Source of the DNA: CAUPWF01 sp964367905
Lineage (GTDB): Bacteria > Bacillota > Clostridia > Lachnospirales > Lachnospiraceae
Reading direction: 5' to 3'
DNA length: 41,430 nucleotides
Assembly: GCA_964367905.1 (NCBI GenBank)
Contig: CAYIZP010000030.1
Span: 1-41,430, forward strand
In this document: piece after piece, positions 1 to 7,310 of the stretch
Numbering within the stretch: position 1 is the first letter of the stretch
How the letters are laid out: every line of letters starts with the position of its first letter
The notes under the pieces: model-generated
The model's database searches: none
Seen by the model: only the letters and a program-made list of their open reading frames with translations
Told to the model about the DNA's origin: nothing
Translations under genes and position numbers: made by a program

Positions 1-363
1 ATCCCCTCAAGATTGAGGGGCAGGGGTGTTGAAGTGTCGAAGACACTTTTTTATAATGTGTTTTCGTTCATTAGAATGCAAGAAATGACTGAGAGAATCC
101 GAAGGATTGTCGAAGTGAATTTCTTGTGTTCGCAAGGAACAATGGGAGTAGAGAATACATATAAAATCATTATGAAGAATTCTATTTATATGCATATCCA
201 GTTCATAGGCTTTATTTTACAAATAAAATTACAGATAAGTGGATTGTATTTATGGTTGATTATCTGTAAAGAGGTTTTTAACTTTTATAATTGTGCTTTA
301 AGCTTAATTCAATAACATTGGGGAATGAAACATTAATTCTTAAGTTTTTGAGTGATAGTATGG
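1..363. other. Leading stretch with no convincing gene
   Basis: I see no supportable coding region here. One open frame (13-315, +) has no ribosome binding site, no recognisable domain and an erratic composition, so I treat it as chance. Bases 3-9 (CCCCTCA) pair with 14-20 (TGAGGGG) around a 4-base loop, which could be the end of a terminator for a gene upstream of the window, but no T-tract follows it. Confidence 0.5.
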
Positions 364-426
364 TGTAAAAAGAATTTGACATTTATTTCATGAGTGATAT
401 AATTAAAATGTAAAAAGAATTTAACA
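364..426 (+). promoter_or_regulatory. Sigma-A promoter with two operator-like repeats
   Basis: The promoter is TTGACA (376-381), a 16-base spacer and TATAAT (398-403). Two near-identical 20-base direct repeats lie at 365-384 and 410-429 with one mismatch. Each contains an imperfect dyad, TGTAAA-AAGAAT-TTGACA at 364-381 and TGTAAA-AAGAAT-TTAACA at 409-426. The first dyad includes the -35 box and the second begins at the predicted transcription start. This is the arrangement expected of an autorepressor, and the likely ligand is the XRE protein encoded immediately downstream. The repeats are seen; their function is inferred. Confidence 0.75.
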
Positions 427-444
427 TTTTAGAAATTATGTGAG

Positions 445-657
445 GTGGTTGCAATAGAGAATAAGATAAAACCATATAGAAAAAATAAAAAGTTTTCTCA
501 AGAAGAACTTGCAAATGCCTGTGCAGTCACTCGACAGACAATCAATGCTATTGAGAATAATAAGTACGACCCAACAATTTCTCTTGCTTTTAAGCTTGCA
601 AGAGTGTTAGACACAACTGTGGATGATTTGTTTAAGGAGGGCGAAAATGAAAAATAA
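445..657 (+). CDS. Small XRE-family (Cro/CI-type) regulator
   Basis: This 70-residue protein is a single helix-turn-helix domain of the short XRE type (YozG-like). The segment around residues 17-35 (FSQEELA...VTRQTINAIE) is the DNA-binding helix pair, and the tail TVDDLF is typical of this group. It probably represses its own operon, since two operator-like repeats sit at its promoter. The start is uncertain. GTG at 445 lies inside the purine-rich GAGGTGG that looks like the ribosome binding site, while the best-spaced codon after that site is ATA at 454. The family often begins close to the motif NKIKPYRK, so the true N-terminus could be a few residues shorter. The gene overlaps the next one by 11 bases (ATG at 647), so the two are translationally coupled. 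Confidence 0.85.
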   Translation: MVAIENKIKPYRKNKKFSQEELANACAVTRQTINAIENNKYDPTISLAFKLARVLDTTVDDLFKEGENEK

Positions 658-1105
658 TAGATTTGATGAGTATCAACTGAAAAATCGTTATAAAGCTTAT
701 GTACAATCGTTTTGGATATTGATAGTCTTAATCGTGGGTAATGAATATCTGATTCAGCATTATGTATGGGCAGAATCATCAATACAGATGCTGACGATTG
801 TCTATGGCACATTGACATACTTGTGTGTTGCAACTAGTCTGAAAGGAGCTTACATAGGGATGGATGTGGTGGATCCGTTATTAGCTAGCTGTAGTTATAT
901 ATTTTTGTCAGTGATTTCTTTTGGAGTGGTAATAGAGCGGGTTTTGAGAGAGAAGATTGATTTTATCGTAAAGGATGGAATGTTTACTGCAACGTGGCCA
1001 CAGGTTATGTTATCTAGCCTTGCTGGTTTAATTGGAGTTATAAATCTAATCAATTATATGAAGAATAAAAAGCAAGTTAGAAGGGAGGGTGAACATGAAA
1101 AATAA
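647..1105 (+). CDS. Small membrane protein, copy 1 of a tandem pair
   Basis: The protein has 152 residues. The start at 647 is set by AAGGAGG at 634-640; the frame is open further upstream but without a better site. There are four hydrophobic segments, at about residues 24-40, 50-70, 83-103 and 120-138, with a charged N-terminus (KNNRFDEYQ) and a basic C-terminus, so an inner-membrane protein is likely. I do not recognise a function. Small XRE regulators of this type are often followed by such membrane proteins, for example the DUF6773-like group, but I cannot assign the family firmly. It is a close paralogue of the next gene and overlaps both neighbours by 11 bases. Confidence 0.8.
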   Translation: MKNNRFDEYQLKNRYKAYVQSFWILIVLIVGNEYLIQHYVWAESSIQMLTIVYGTLTYLCVATSLKGAYIGMDVVDPLLASCSYIFLSVISFGVVIERVLREKIDFIVKDGMFTATWPQVMLSSLAGLIGVINLINYMKNKKQVRREGEHEK

Positions 1106-1559
1106 TAGATTTGATGAGTATCAACTGAAGATTCGATATAAGGCTTATGTTCAGTCGTTTTGGTTATTGATAATATTAATCATAGGGAATGAGTATGTGA
1201 ATCAGTACTATGTGTGGGCTGATCCCTTTATGCAATCGGTTACGCTGGTATATATTGCATTGATATACATATCAATTGTGACTTGCATAAAGGGGGCTTT
1301 TGTTGGAATGGATGAGAAAAATCCAACGTTGCTTTACGGTGTATATATTTCCCTGTCTGTAATCATGTTTGCGCTAGCTATAGAAGGGGTTGTGAGAAGG
1401 GGGAGAAATCACATCATCGAAGATGGAATGCTTACAGATACTGCGTTACAAATCATGATGGCTGGTTATTTTGGAATTATAAGTGCGATAAATTTGATCA
1501 ATCATATGAGAAATAAAAAGCAAAATACAAAGGAGCAAACAGATGAGGAGAAAAGATAG
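1095..1559 (+). CDS. Small membrane protein, copy 2 of a tandem pair
   Basis: The protein has 154 residues and the same plan as the preceding gene: N-terminal KNNRFDEYQLK, aromatic SFW motif, four hydrophobic segments and a KNKKQ-type tail. The first 35 bases of the two genes are identical except at the end, and both use the same overlap geometry, in which the start codon lies inside the last codons of the gene before. This indicates a recent tandem duplication in which the copies diverged only in the membrane part. The ribosome binding site is GGGAGGG at 1083-1089. Its 3' end overlaps the next gene by 17 bases, so all four genes from 445 to 2025 appear to form one transcript. The function is unknown. 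Confidence 0.8.
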   Translation: MKNNRFDEYQLKIRYKAYVQSFWLLIILIIGNEYVNQYYVWADPFMQSVTLVYIALIYISIVTCIKGAFVGMDEKNPTLLYGVYISLSVIMFALAIEGVVRRGRNHIIEDGMLTDTALQIMMAGYFGIISAINLINHMRNKKQNTKEQTDEEKR

Positions 1560-2025
1560 AGAAGTTCATGAATTAGAAGCTATGTTAGAGATTTTGGAAC
1601 AATGCGAGGTTGTACGACTTGGTATGTATGATGGGAGGGAACCCTATATTGTGCCACTTAATTTTGGTTATCGTTTAGAGGGAGAAGAGTTGTATCTTTA
1701 TTTTCATTCAGCGAAGGAGGGAAGAAAAATTGATATTATAAATAGGAATCCTAGCGTATGTTTCGAAGCGGATTGTTCCTTTCGATTGATTAAGGGGGAT
1801 GAGGCATGTGAGTGGAGTGCTTATCATTGTTGTGTAATGGGTACGGGGGAAGTTCGGGTATTACAAGATGTGCAAGAAAAGAAATTGGGTATGGATTGCA
1901 TTATGAAACATTATGGACATGAAGGAGTGCCGAGATACAATGAGGCGGTATTTGAACGTACATTATTGTTGGAGTTGAAAGTTGAGAGAATTACTGGGAA
2001 GCAAAATATTCCGAACGAAAATTAG
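1543..2025 (+). CDS. Pyridoxamine-phosphate-oxidase-fold protein, NimA-like
   Basis: The 160-residue protein belongs to the FMN-binding split-barrel superfamily that includes PNPOx and the NimA nitroimidazole reductases. Family features are the N-terminal CEVVRLGMYDGREPYIVPLNFGY segment (written in parts: LGMYDG, then PYIVPLNFGY), LYFHSAKEGRKID at about residues 51-63 and the NPSVCFE strand. Members bind FMN as homodimers and reduce small substrates; resistance to nitroimidazoles is known only for some of them and should not be assumed. AAGGAG at about 1530 provides the ribosome binding site, and the start lies within the 3' end of the previous gene. Confidence is high for the fold and low for any specific reaction. 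Confidence 0.85.
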   Translation: MRRKDREVHELEAMLEILEQCEVVRLGMYDGREPYIVPLNFGYRLEGEELYLYFHSAKEGRKIDIINRNPSVCFEADCSFRLIKGDEACEWSAYHCCVMGTGEVRVLQDVQEKKLGMDCIMKHYGHEGVPRYNEAVFERTLLLELKVERITGKQNIPNEN

Positions 2026-2052
2026 ATAAGTTATTGAATGAGGAGAATTAAT

Positions 2053-3549
2053 ATGTTGAATCTTATACCAAAGCCAAGAAAACTAAGAGAGTTTGAAGGA
2101 AGTATTAATATAGAGAATCGGAAGGAAATAAAAATTAGGCAAGATTATACTCTGTCGGAGGAAGGATACCGTATCAAGATTCAGTCATCTGGGGTTGAGA
2201 TTTTTGCGACGGATGAAGCAGGTGTTTTCTATGCGAAGCAAACGTTGTTACAACTAGAAGATGGTGGGAAATTGCCTTGTTGTGAGATTGAGGATGAGCC
2301 ACGGTTTCGTTATCGGGGATTTATGTTGGATGTATCGAGACATTTTGTGAGTGTTTCGTATATTAAACACATATTGGATATACTTGCATATTTTAAGATG
2401 AATGTCTTTCACTGGCATTTGTCGGACGATCACGGGTTTCGAATGGATTTTTCTTGTTATCCTAAGTTAAAAGAAGCAAGTAGAAGAGAGAATACTACAA
2501 AGCTTCCAGAGATATATGAGGATGAGAGTTATCACAGGGGCTATTACACGCGAAGAGAAGTTCAAGATGTCATAGCTTATGCTAGTGAGAGATGTATTAC
2601 AATTATACCTGAAATAGATATGCCAGGTCATCTTTCTGCTATTTTGAATGTATATGAGGAGTTCTCTTGTGATGGGAAGAAGAGAAGTTTTGTTAAAAAA
2701 GGTGGTGTTCAGAATAGTGTTGGTTGCATTGGGAATTCGGAATTTATTCAATTCTCAATAAATATCATTCGGGAGTTATGTACAGTATTTCCAAGTAAGT
2801 ATATTCATTTGGGAGGAGATGAGGTGCCGACTAAGAGTTGGAAGATGTGTCCGAAATGTCAGGAGGTCATGCTAGAGCAAGGATTTTCAGATGAAAGAGA
2901 ATTGCAGATTTACTATGAAGGGATTTTAGCAAGAGAATGTAAGAAATATGGAAGAATTCCAATTATGTGGAATGATATAGTTGATGAGAAGATGGATTCG
3001 GATATCGTTTCTCATTTTTGGACAGTTCCTCTTTTGAAAACGGGGAGAGAACAGGCCAAGGAGATGAAGAAACAGCTTCTTTCAGGAAGAATGCATATTA
3101 TGTCCTGTCATGATAGGTCGTATTTGGATATGCCGTACAAATACAATACCTTGAAGCATACTTATGAGTATGAGCCAACAAAGATGCCGAATATGGAGGA
3201 TTTGTCCACAGAGGCGACAAATAATATTATTGGGATTTCTTGCAATATGTGGACGGAGTATACAGGCACAAAGGAACGTTTGGAGTACCATATTTTTCCA
3301 AGATTCTTTGCATATGCAGAAGTGGCATGGAGTATAGAAAAGGATTATACAGGTTTCCTAGAACGACTAGATGGATTGCAGAAAAAGTTGGAGGAGTTTG
3401 ACTTGGATGGTGCAGATAGAAGTTGTTATAAATCGGAATATAATTATATAAGAAGAAACTTGGCACTGATTCGTTATTATTGGGTTGATAAAGATTTGTA
3501 CGGAGATAAAGAGTATAACAAGTACTTAGAAAGACACCAGAAAGAATAA
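2053..3549 (+). CDS. Glycoside hydrolase family 20, beta-N-acetylhexosaminidase-like
   Basis: The protein has 498 residues. I place the start at ATG 2053, seven bases after AGGAG (2041-2045), rather than at the in-frame ATG at 2038. Residues 1-85 form the small N-terminal alpha/beta domain that precedes the barrel in GH20. The barrel follows with MLDVSRHF, FHWHLSDDHGFR (about 119-130), PEIDMPGH (about 186-193) and HLGGDEVP, whose Asp256-Glu257 pair is the family's catalytic pair for substrate-assisted hydrolysis of terminal GlcNAc or GalNAc. There is no signal peptide or membrane anchor, so the enzyme is probably cytoplasmic and acts on imported oligosaccharides or glycopeptides. The gene ends just before the terminator shared with pyrC. 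Confidence 0.9.
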   Translation: MLNLIPKPRKLREFEGSINIENRKEIKIRQDYTLSEEGYRIKIQSSGVEIFATDEAGVFYAKQTLLQLEDGGKLPCCEIEDEPRFRYRGFMLDVSRHFVSVSYIKHILDILAYFKMNVFHWHLSDDHGFRMDFSCYPKLKEASRRENTTKLPEIYEDESYHRGYYTRREVQDVIAYASERCITIIPEIDMPGHLSAILNVYEEFSCDGKKRSFVKKGGVQNSVGCIGNSEFIQFSINIIRELCTVFPSKYIHLGGDEVPTKSWKMCPKCQEVMLEQGFSDERELQIYYEGILARECKKYGRIPIMWNDIVDEKMDSDIVSHFWTVPLLKTGREQAKEMKKQLLSGRMHIMSCHDRSYLDMPYKYNTLKHTYEYEPTKMPNMEDLSTEATNNIIGISCNMWTEYTGTKERLEYHIFPRFFAYAEVAWSIEKDYTGFLERLDGLQKKLEEFDLDGADRSCYKSEYNYIRRNLALIRYYWVDKDLYGDKEYNKYLERHQKE

Positions 3550-3574
3550 TTCTGTGTATGTTTGAGAGATGTGT

Positions 3575-3612
3575 TTTGAGCGATAGGAAAGAGTGTTTTC
3601 CTATCGCTCAAA
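3575..3612. terminator. Bidirectional terminator between GH20 and pyrC
   Basis: A perfect 16-bp stem (3575-3590 with 3597-3612, core GAGCGATAGGAAA) closes a 6-base loop. It sits between two convergent genes. The flanks are AT-rich rather than a pure T-run, so it is a moderately strong terminator in both directions. Confidence 0.75.
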
Positions 3613-3617
3613 TTAAA

Positions 3618-4868
3618 TTAAATAATATTTCCACCACAGATTGTGTGGTGGACTTTGCCGTACACTTCGCACCCAACAAAAGGTGAGTTCTGAGATTTTG
3701 ATACGAATGTTTCGATTGTCCATTTTTCATCTGGGTCGAAGATTACAATATCGGCATCTTTTCCCACTTCTAGGCTTCCTGCATCAAGTCCGTAGAGATT
3801 TGCTGGATTGATCGTCATCTTTTCCAGTAAGTGGATGAGAGAAAGATGATTTTCTCGGACGAGATGTGTGATTCCCATTGCCAATGAAATCTCTAGTCCT
3901 ATCATTCCGCTTGGAGCTTTGCTCATATCTACATCTTTTTCTTCCATGGTATGTGGTGCATGGTCGGTTGCTATGATATTGATTACATTTTCTTTCAAGC
4001 CCTGGATTACTTGCATGCGATCCCATTCCGTTCGAAGTGGTGGGTTAACTCGGGCAAGAGTTCCTTGTGTTAGAACGAGGTTTTCTGTTGCTGAAAAATG
4101 TTGAGGGGTAGCTTCTGCCCAAACGTCAGCTCCCTGTTCTTGTGCTTTCTGAACGATTGCAACGGATTCACCAGCGCTGATATGTTGGATGCTGACTTTG
4201 GCACCTGTTTCTAGTGCTAATTTGCAATCGCGCTCTATGATGCTGTATTCAGATTCTGAGGAGGCGTCTCCATAACCGATTTTTTCTGAAATCTTCCCCT
4301 TGTTTATCCCAGCTTGCTTCACCATGCGATCATCTTCTTCGTGGAAACTGATTGGAACATTTAATTCCTTTGCAAGTTGCATTGCATTTCTCACGATCGT
4401 TTCGTCCATAATGACTTTCCCATCATCGGTGAATCCGACAGCACCAGCAGCTTTCAATTGTTGAAAATCCGTCAACTTGCTTCCGCAGAAATTAGGGGTG
4501 ACAGCTGCTGTTGTCAATACGTGGATTGGAGTGGCATTTCCCTTGGTTATTACATAGTTTAAGGTGTCGATATTGTCCGCGATGGGGCTAGTATTCGCCA
4601 TGCAGACTACTGTGGTGAATCCACCAGCAGCAGCGGCTTTTGCTCCAGTGATAATATCTTCTTTATATTCTAGACCAGGGTCGCGGAAGTGAACGTGGAC
4701 ATCGATTAGTCCAGGTGCCACAACCTTACCAGTTGCATCGATTACTTCTTCGTTTTCCGCCGGTGTAAAGCTTCCGATTGCTTGAATCAGTCCGTTTGAG
4801 ACTTTGAGATCGGCGATTTGGTCCGTATTGGTTTTGGGATCTAAGATTCTACCATTTTTTATAATCAT
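3618..4868 (-). CDS. pyrC: Dihydroorotase (class I)
   Basis: The 416-residue enzyme catalyses reversible cyclisation of carbamoyl-aspartate to dihydroorotate, step three of UMP synthesis. The amidohydrolase metal site is clear: HVHFRDPG (His58, His60), FTDDGK near 146-151, FHEED near 175, IQHIS and ATDHAPH. The length fits the metal-dependent class I enzymes of Gram-positive bacteria. AAGGAG precedes the ATG. The gene lies 20 bases downstream of the DUF4097-like gene on the same strand with no terminator between, so it is probably transcribed from the padR promoter. It is away from pyrF-K-D-E, which are about 6.4 kb away on the other strand. Confidence 0.96.
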   Translation of the reverse strand: MIIKNGRILDPKTNTDQIADLKVSNGLIQAIGSFTPAENEEVIDATGKVVAPGLIDVHVHFRDPGLEYKEDIITGAKAAAAGGFTTVVCMANTSPIADNIDTLNYVITKGNATPIHVLTTAAVTPNFCGSKLTDFQQLKAAGAVGFTDDGKVIMDETIVRNAMQLAKELNVPISFHEEDDRMVKQAGINKGKISEKIGYGDASSESEYSIIERDCKLALETGAKVSIQHISAGESVAIVQKAQEQGADVWAEATPQHFSATENLVLTQGTLARVNPPLRTEWDRMQVIQGLKENVINIIATDHAPHTMEEKDVDMSKAPSGMIGLEISLAMGITHLVRENHLSLIHLLEKMTINPANLYGLDAGSLEVGKDADIVIFDPDEKWTIETFVSKSQNSPFVGCEVYGKVHHTICGGNII

Positions 4869-4888
4869 TATATATGTACTCCTTTTTG

Positions 4889-5785
4889 TTAATTGTTATC
4901 CTCTATTATAACATCAACGTTCCCTAGTTCGCAATCCACGGTTAAGGTTTTATTGCTATTGTTGTTTTGGATGACAGAATTACTATGTGTTTCATTATTG
5001 ATTGAAACCTGTCCGAGCTCGCTATTGGCTGTAAATGAAAAATCATCAATATGGCTATTTTCGTGGAGTGAAACATCACTTAGCTCAGCATTGATTGATA
5101 TTTCATTGTTTGCATAGCTGACCACATCCATATCGCTTAATTCGCAGTCTAGCTCAATTGTGTTTGCAGTGAGATTGTCCGCAGTAACAGAGGCTAAGCT
5201 TGCTGAAAAGAGCTGTTTGTTTGCTGAGATGCAATCTATATTCACTTGGCAGAATTCCAAATCAGCTTCAAAAGACTCCAATGATATGGAGGATGGAAGG
5301 TATATGGTAAGTGTTGGAAGATTGTAATCCATGCGGTTCCACCAACCGATATTCAAGCCCAAACCTGATAACAGATTGTCGTTTTCAGCATCGATAATGA
5401 GCGTATTGTTGTCAGAGGAATAGTCCACATTCAAATTATCAGTAAATGCAAAAGAAATTTCCTCATCATCTGAGTCGATAATAGATAATCGACAGCTGTG
5501 GACATCGAGTTCGATGGCTTGAATCTGGTTGGAAGAACCTACAACATACAATTCTTGTTCATTGTCGAAAGTTATGGCGTTATTATCATCGAAATCAAAA
5601 TCCAAATCAAAGTTAAAGTCGAAATTATCAATCCCGTCGAAGTCCCAATTAAGTGAAAATGGGAGATAATTATGGCTTGTAATATAAGTTTTTCCGCCCA
5701 TGGAAACACCTCCGATGAAAAGCCCTAAGCCAACGACAAATATAAGTCCCAATACAATGAAAAATAGTTTTGTTTTATTGCGCAT
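4889..5785 (-). CDS. DUF4097-like membrane-anchored beta-strand protein
   Basis: The protein has 298 residues. I choose ATG 5785, which has GGAGGT nine bases upstream, over an in-frame ATG at 5800 that would include that site. A membrane anchor spans about residues 6-30, followed by a strikingly acidic-aromatic stretch of alternating FD, ND and LD, then short beta-strand units with repeated patterns such as EADLEFCQVNID and SAELSDVSL, as in the DUF4097/LiaF-like adhesin-type beta-helix. Such proteins commonly pair with PadR and DUF1700 proteins in Bacillota, where they are thought to respond to envelope state. The bulk probably lies outside the membrane. No enzymatic motif is visible. Confidence 0.8.
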   Translation of the reverse strand: MRNKTKLFFIVLGLIFVVGLGLFIGGVSMGGKTYITSHNYLPFSLNWDFDGIDNFDFNFDLDFDFDDNNAITFDNEQELYVVGSSNQIQAIELDVHSCRLSIIDSDDEEISFAFTDNLNVDYSSDNNTLIIDAENDNLLSGLGLNIGWWNRMDYNLPTLTIYLPSSISLESFEADLEFCQVNIDCISANKQLFSASLASVTADNLTANTIELDCELSDMDVVSYANNEISINAELSDVSLHENSHIDDFSFTANSELGQVSINNETHSNSVIQNNNSNKTLTVDCELGNVDVIIEDNN

Positions 5786-6455
5786 GTGTTTTACCTCCAT
5801 TTTTTTTGAAACCAGTAGTTATCTTGGTGATTCCGCGTGCTAGTTGAGGTGATATGAATTTGAAAAATTTAAATATTCCCCAAGTCCATAAACTACCAAG
5901 TGCGATAAGCATTAATCCTACTCCTGAAATTGCAAGTTTGGTTGCAGCAATCGTGCCAGGAATTGTATGGACTAGAATGAGACTAGCAAAACCACCTATC
6001 ACAAATCCTACTCCGGTCATCATAAGTGCGAAAAGAGAGGAGAAGATCGCAAGTCCAACTGGAAGTATAATCGGAAGAGCGAGAACGAGTAAAATAATCA
6101 TTAAGAGTTTATTGTTGAGAATGTGGGTTTTAGTATTCTGGGTACTCGTACTTCTATTGTTGTAATTATTAGTGTTTTTGTAATGACTATATTGAGTGTT
6201 TGAGGATTTTTGATTCGAATGGGAATCGGTGTCAATGACAGATGGTGCTTCAATAGTTGATGACGGGATTTCTCTATCCGTTATGGAACGAGCGATGTCC
6301 TGTGGAGTTCCTAGTTCTTTGATAACCTGCCCTTCGTTTTCGACTCCTGCATCGTCAAAGTAATCATTGTAGTATTGTAGTGCGTCGACTTTATCTTCTT
6401 CGGAAATATCGACTAATAAACGTTCTAATTCTTGCATAAACAGTATTCGATTCAT
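5775..6455 (-). CDS. DUF1700-family (HAAS domain) membrane protein
   Basis: The protein has 226 residues. I place the start at 6455, with GGAGGT upstream; its ATGA overlaps the stop of padR, indicating translational coupling. Residues 1-70 form the helical HAAS-type domain (MQELERLLVDISEEDKVDAL, then YYNDYFDDAG and ELGTPQDIA). A Ser/Asn/Thr-rich linker follows to about residue 120. The rest is about four membrane segments rich in Gly, Ile and Leu. Known partners of this family are PadR regulators and DUF4097 proteins, which is the arrangement here. It may act as a membrane-bound partner that modulates PadR, but this is inference. Confidence 0.88.
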   Translation of the reverse strand: MNRILFMQELERLLVDISEEDKVDALQYYNDYFDDAGVENEGQVIKELGTPQDIARSITDREIPSSTIEAPSVIDTDSHSNQKSSNTQYSHYKNTNNYNNRSTSTQNTKTHILNNKLLMIILLVLALPIILPVGLAIFSSLFALMMTGVGFVIGGFASLILVHTIPGTIAATKLAISGVGLMLIALGSLWTWGIFKFFKFISPQLARGITKITTGFKKNGGKTHAQ

Positions 6456-6775
6456 ACCGTGATACCTCCTTCGAAAATTCGTGTAATTTTTTCTGCGTAT
6501 ACTTTCCATTCCGTGGAATATAGATTGAGCTGCGCATAGCCTTTGTCTGTAATCTTGTAATAACGACGATTTCGTCCATCGAACTGCATATCATAGACAG
6601 CTAGACATTCATCTTTGAGTAATCGCCGTAGTACAGGATATAGCGTGGATTCAGAGATATCAATTACCTTGCTGACATCTTGAGTCACCTTATATCCATA
6701 TGTGCCGTTCGAGTCTTTAGAGACGGTAGCTAGAACAATGGCATCCAATAAAGTTGAACCTGTATTAAATATCAT
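6452..6775 (-). CDS. PadR-family transcriptional regulator
   Basis: The 107-residue protein is a winged-helix domain of the short PadR group (PF03551). Diagnostic parts are LLDAIVLATVSKDSNGTYGY at residues 8-27 (in two pieces: LLDAIVLAT and GTYGYKVTQ), the recognition helix with ISESTLYPVLRRLLKDECL, and the wing GRNRRYYKITDKGYAQL. PadR proteins bind as dimers to AT-rich palindromes. One such palindrome lies over its own promoter, so autoregulation of the padR-DUF1700-DUF4097-pyrC operon is likely. Confidence 0.93.
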   Translation of the reverse strand: MIFNTGSTLLDAIVLATVSKDSNGTYGYKVTQDVSKVIDISESTLYPVLRRLLKDECLAVYDMQFDGRNRRYYKITDKGYAQLNLYSTEWKVYAEKITRIFEGGITV

Positions 6776-6807
6776 ATTATTTTCCTTTCTATATTATTTT
6801 GATATAT

Positions 6808-6838
6808 ATATTATATGCCATATAATATTGTGTGTCAA
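6808..6838 (-). promoter_or_regulatory. padR promoter with embedded operator palindrome
   Basis: Read on the minus strand, TTGACA (6838-6833) is followed by a 17-base spacer and TATAAT (6815-6810), a full consensus sigma-A promoter. A perfect 10-bp inverted repeat (ATATTATATG at 6808-6817 and CATATAATAT at 6819-6828, one central base) covers the -10 box and much of the spacer. A bound dimer would block RNA polymerase. The divergent spore-protein gene starts about 75 bases away, so the site is positioned mainly to control padR. Confidence 0.82.
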
Positions 6839-6863
6839 GAGAGAAGAGATGTTTTGCATCATA

Positions 6864-6893
6864 TGAATAGTTTTACTAAAATTGGAAATACTA
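6864..6893 (+). promoter_or_regulatory. Sigma-G-like promoter of the spore-protein gene
   Basis: TGAATA (6864-6869), a 17-base spacer and AATACTA (6887-6893) match the forespore sigma-G pattern TGAATA / CATACTA with one mismatch. The predicted start, near 6900, would leave a very short leader before AAGGAGG (6899-6905), which is a mild point against it. Confidence 0.55.
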
Positions 6894-6913
6894 TCGAAAA
6901 GGAGGATGGTGTA

Positions 6914-7096
6914 ATGAGAAAAAAGGATAAAAAGATTAATTTAGAGGAAATTGACGAGTCGGAAAAATTAAAATATGAGATAGCGGAAGAATTGGGTCTG
7001 CTTGAGAAGGTTATGGAGCAGGGGTGGAAATCGCTTACTGCAAAGGAAACGGGGCGCATTGGTGGGCTGATTACGAAGAGGAAAAGAGAGTCATAG
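6914..7096 (+). CDS. Alpha/beta-type small acid-soluble spore protein
   Basis: The protein has 60 residues, starting at ATG 6914 eight bases after AAGGAGG. KYEIAEELGL near residues 21-30 corresponds to the conserved germination-protease cleavage region of alpha/beta SASPs (cleavage after the Glu), and SLTAKETGRIGGLITKRK near the C-terminus is the conserved DNA-binding part (TAxExGxxGGxxTKR). These proteins coat and protect spore DNA and are degraded on germination. The N-terminus is unusually Lys-rich and the middle is shorter than in the major SASPs, suggesting a minor form. It has its own terminator and a sigma-G-like promoter. This is evidence that the organism makes endospores. Confidence 0.82.
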   Translation: MRKKDKKINLEEIDESEKLKYEIAEELGLLEKVMEQGWKSLTAKETGRIGGLITKRKRES

Positions 7097-7152
7097 ATTA
7101 AATTTGTATACTATGTATAGGTGGCTAAATATTAATAAAATGTTAAAAATAT

Positions 7153-7194
7153 GAGGAAATGCATAAAAAATATGGATTTCCTCTTTCTTTTTTT
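7153..7194 (+). terminator. Terminator after the spore-protein gene
   Basis: GAGGAAAT (7153-7160) pairs with ATTTCCTC (7176-7183). An inner CATA/TATG helix extends the stem, and a T-rich run follows at 7184-7194. The rest of 7097-7310 is AT-rich with no gene; I see only a possible -10 box (TATAAT, 7240-7245) for the next gene, without a convincing -35. Confidence 0.8.
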
Positions 7195-7310
7195 GTGCTT
7201 TTGCGTTAAAATACAAAATAGTAAATTTGATATAAAGAATATAATGATGATTTCATTTGTATATTGTGTCTAATTATATTGTAGATAAAAAAAGAAAAGG
7301 AGATTGGTGT

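Noticed and set aside
13..315. Open frame of 100 codons at the left end
   Set aside because: No ribosome binding site, no domain, composition like non-coding AT-rich DNA.
1543..2025. NimA-like gene as nitroimidazole resistance
   Set aside because: The fold is shared by many unrelated flavin proteins; sequence alone does not show that activity.
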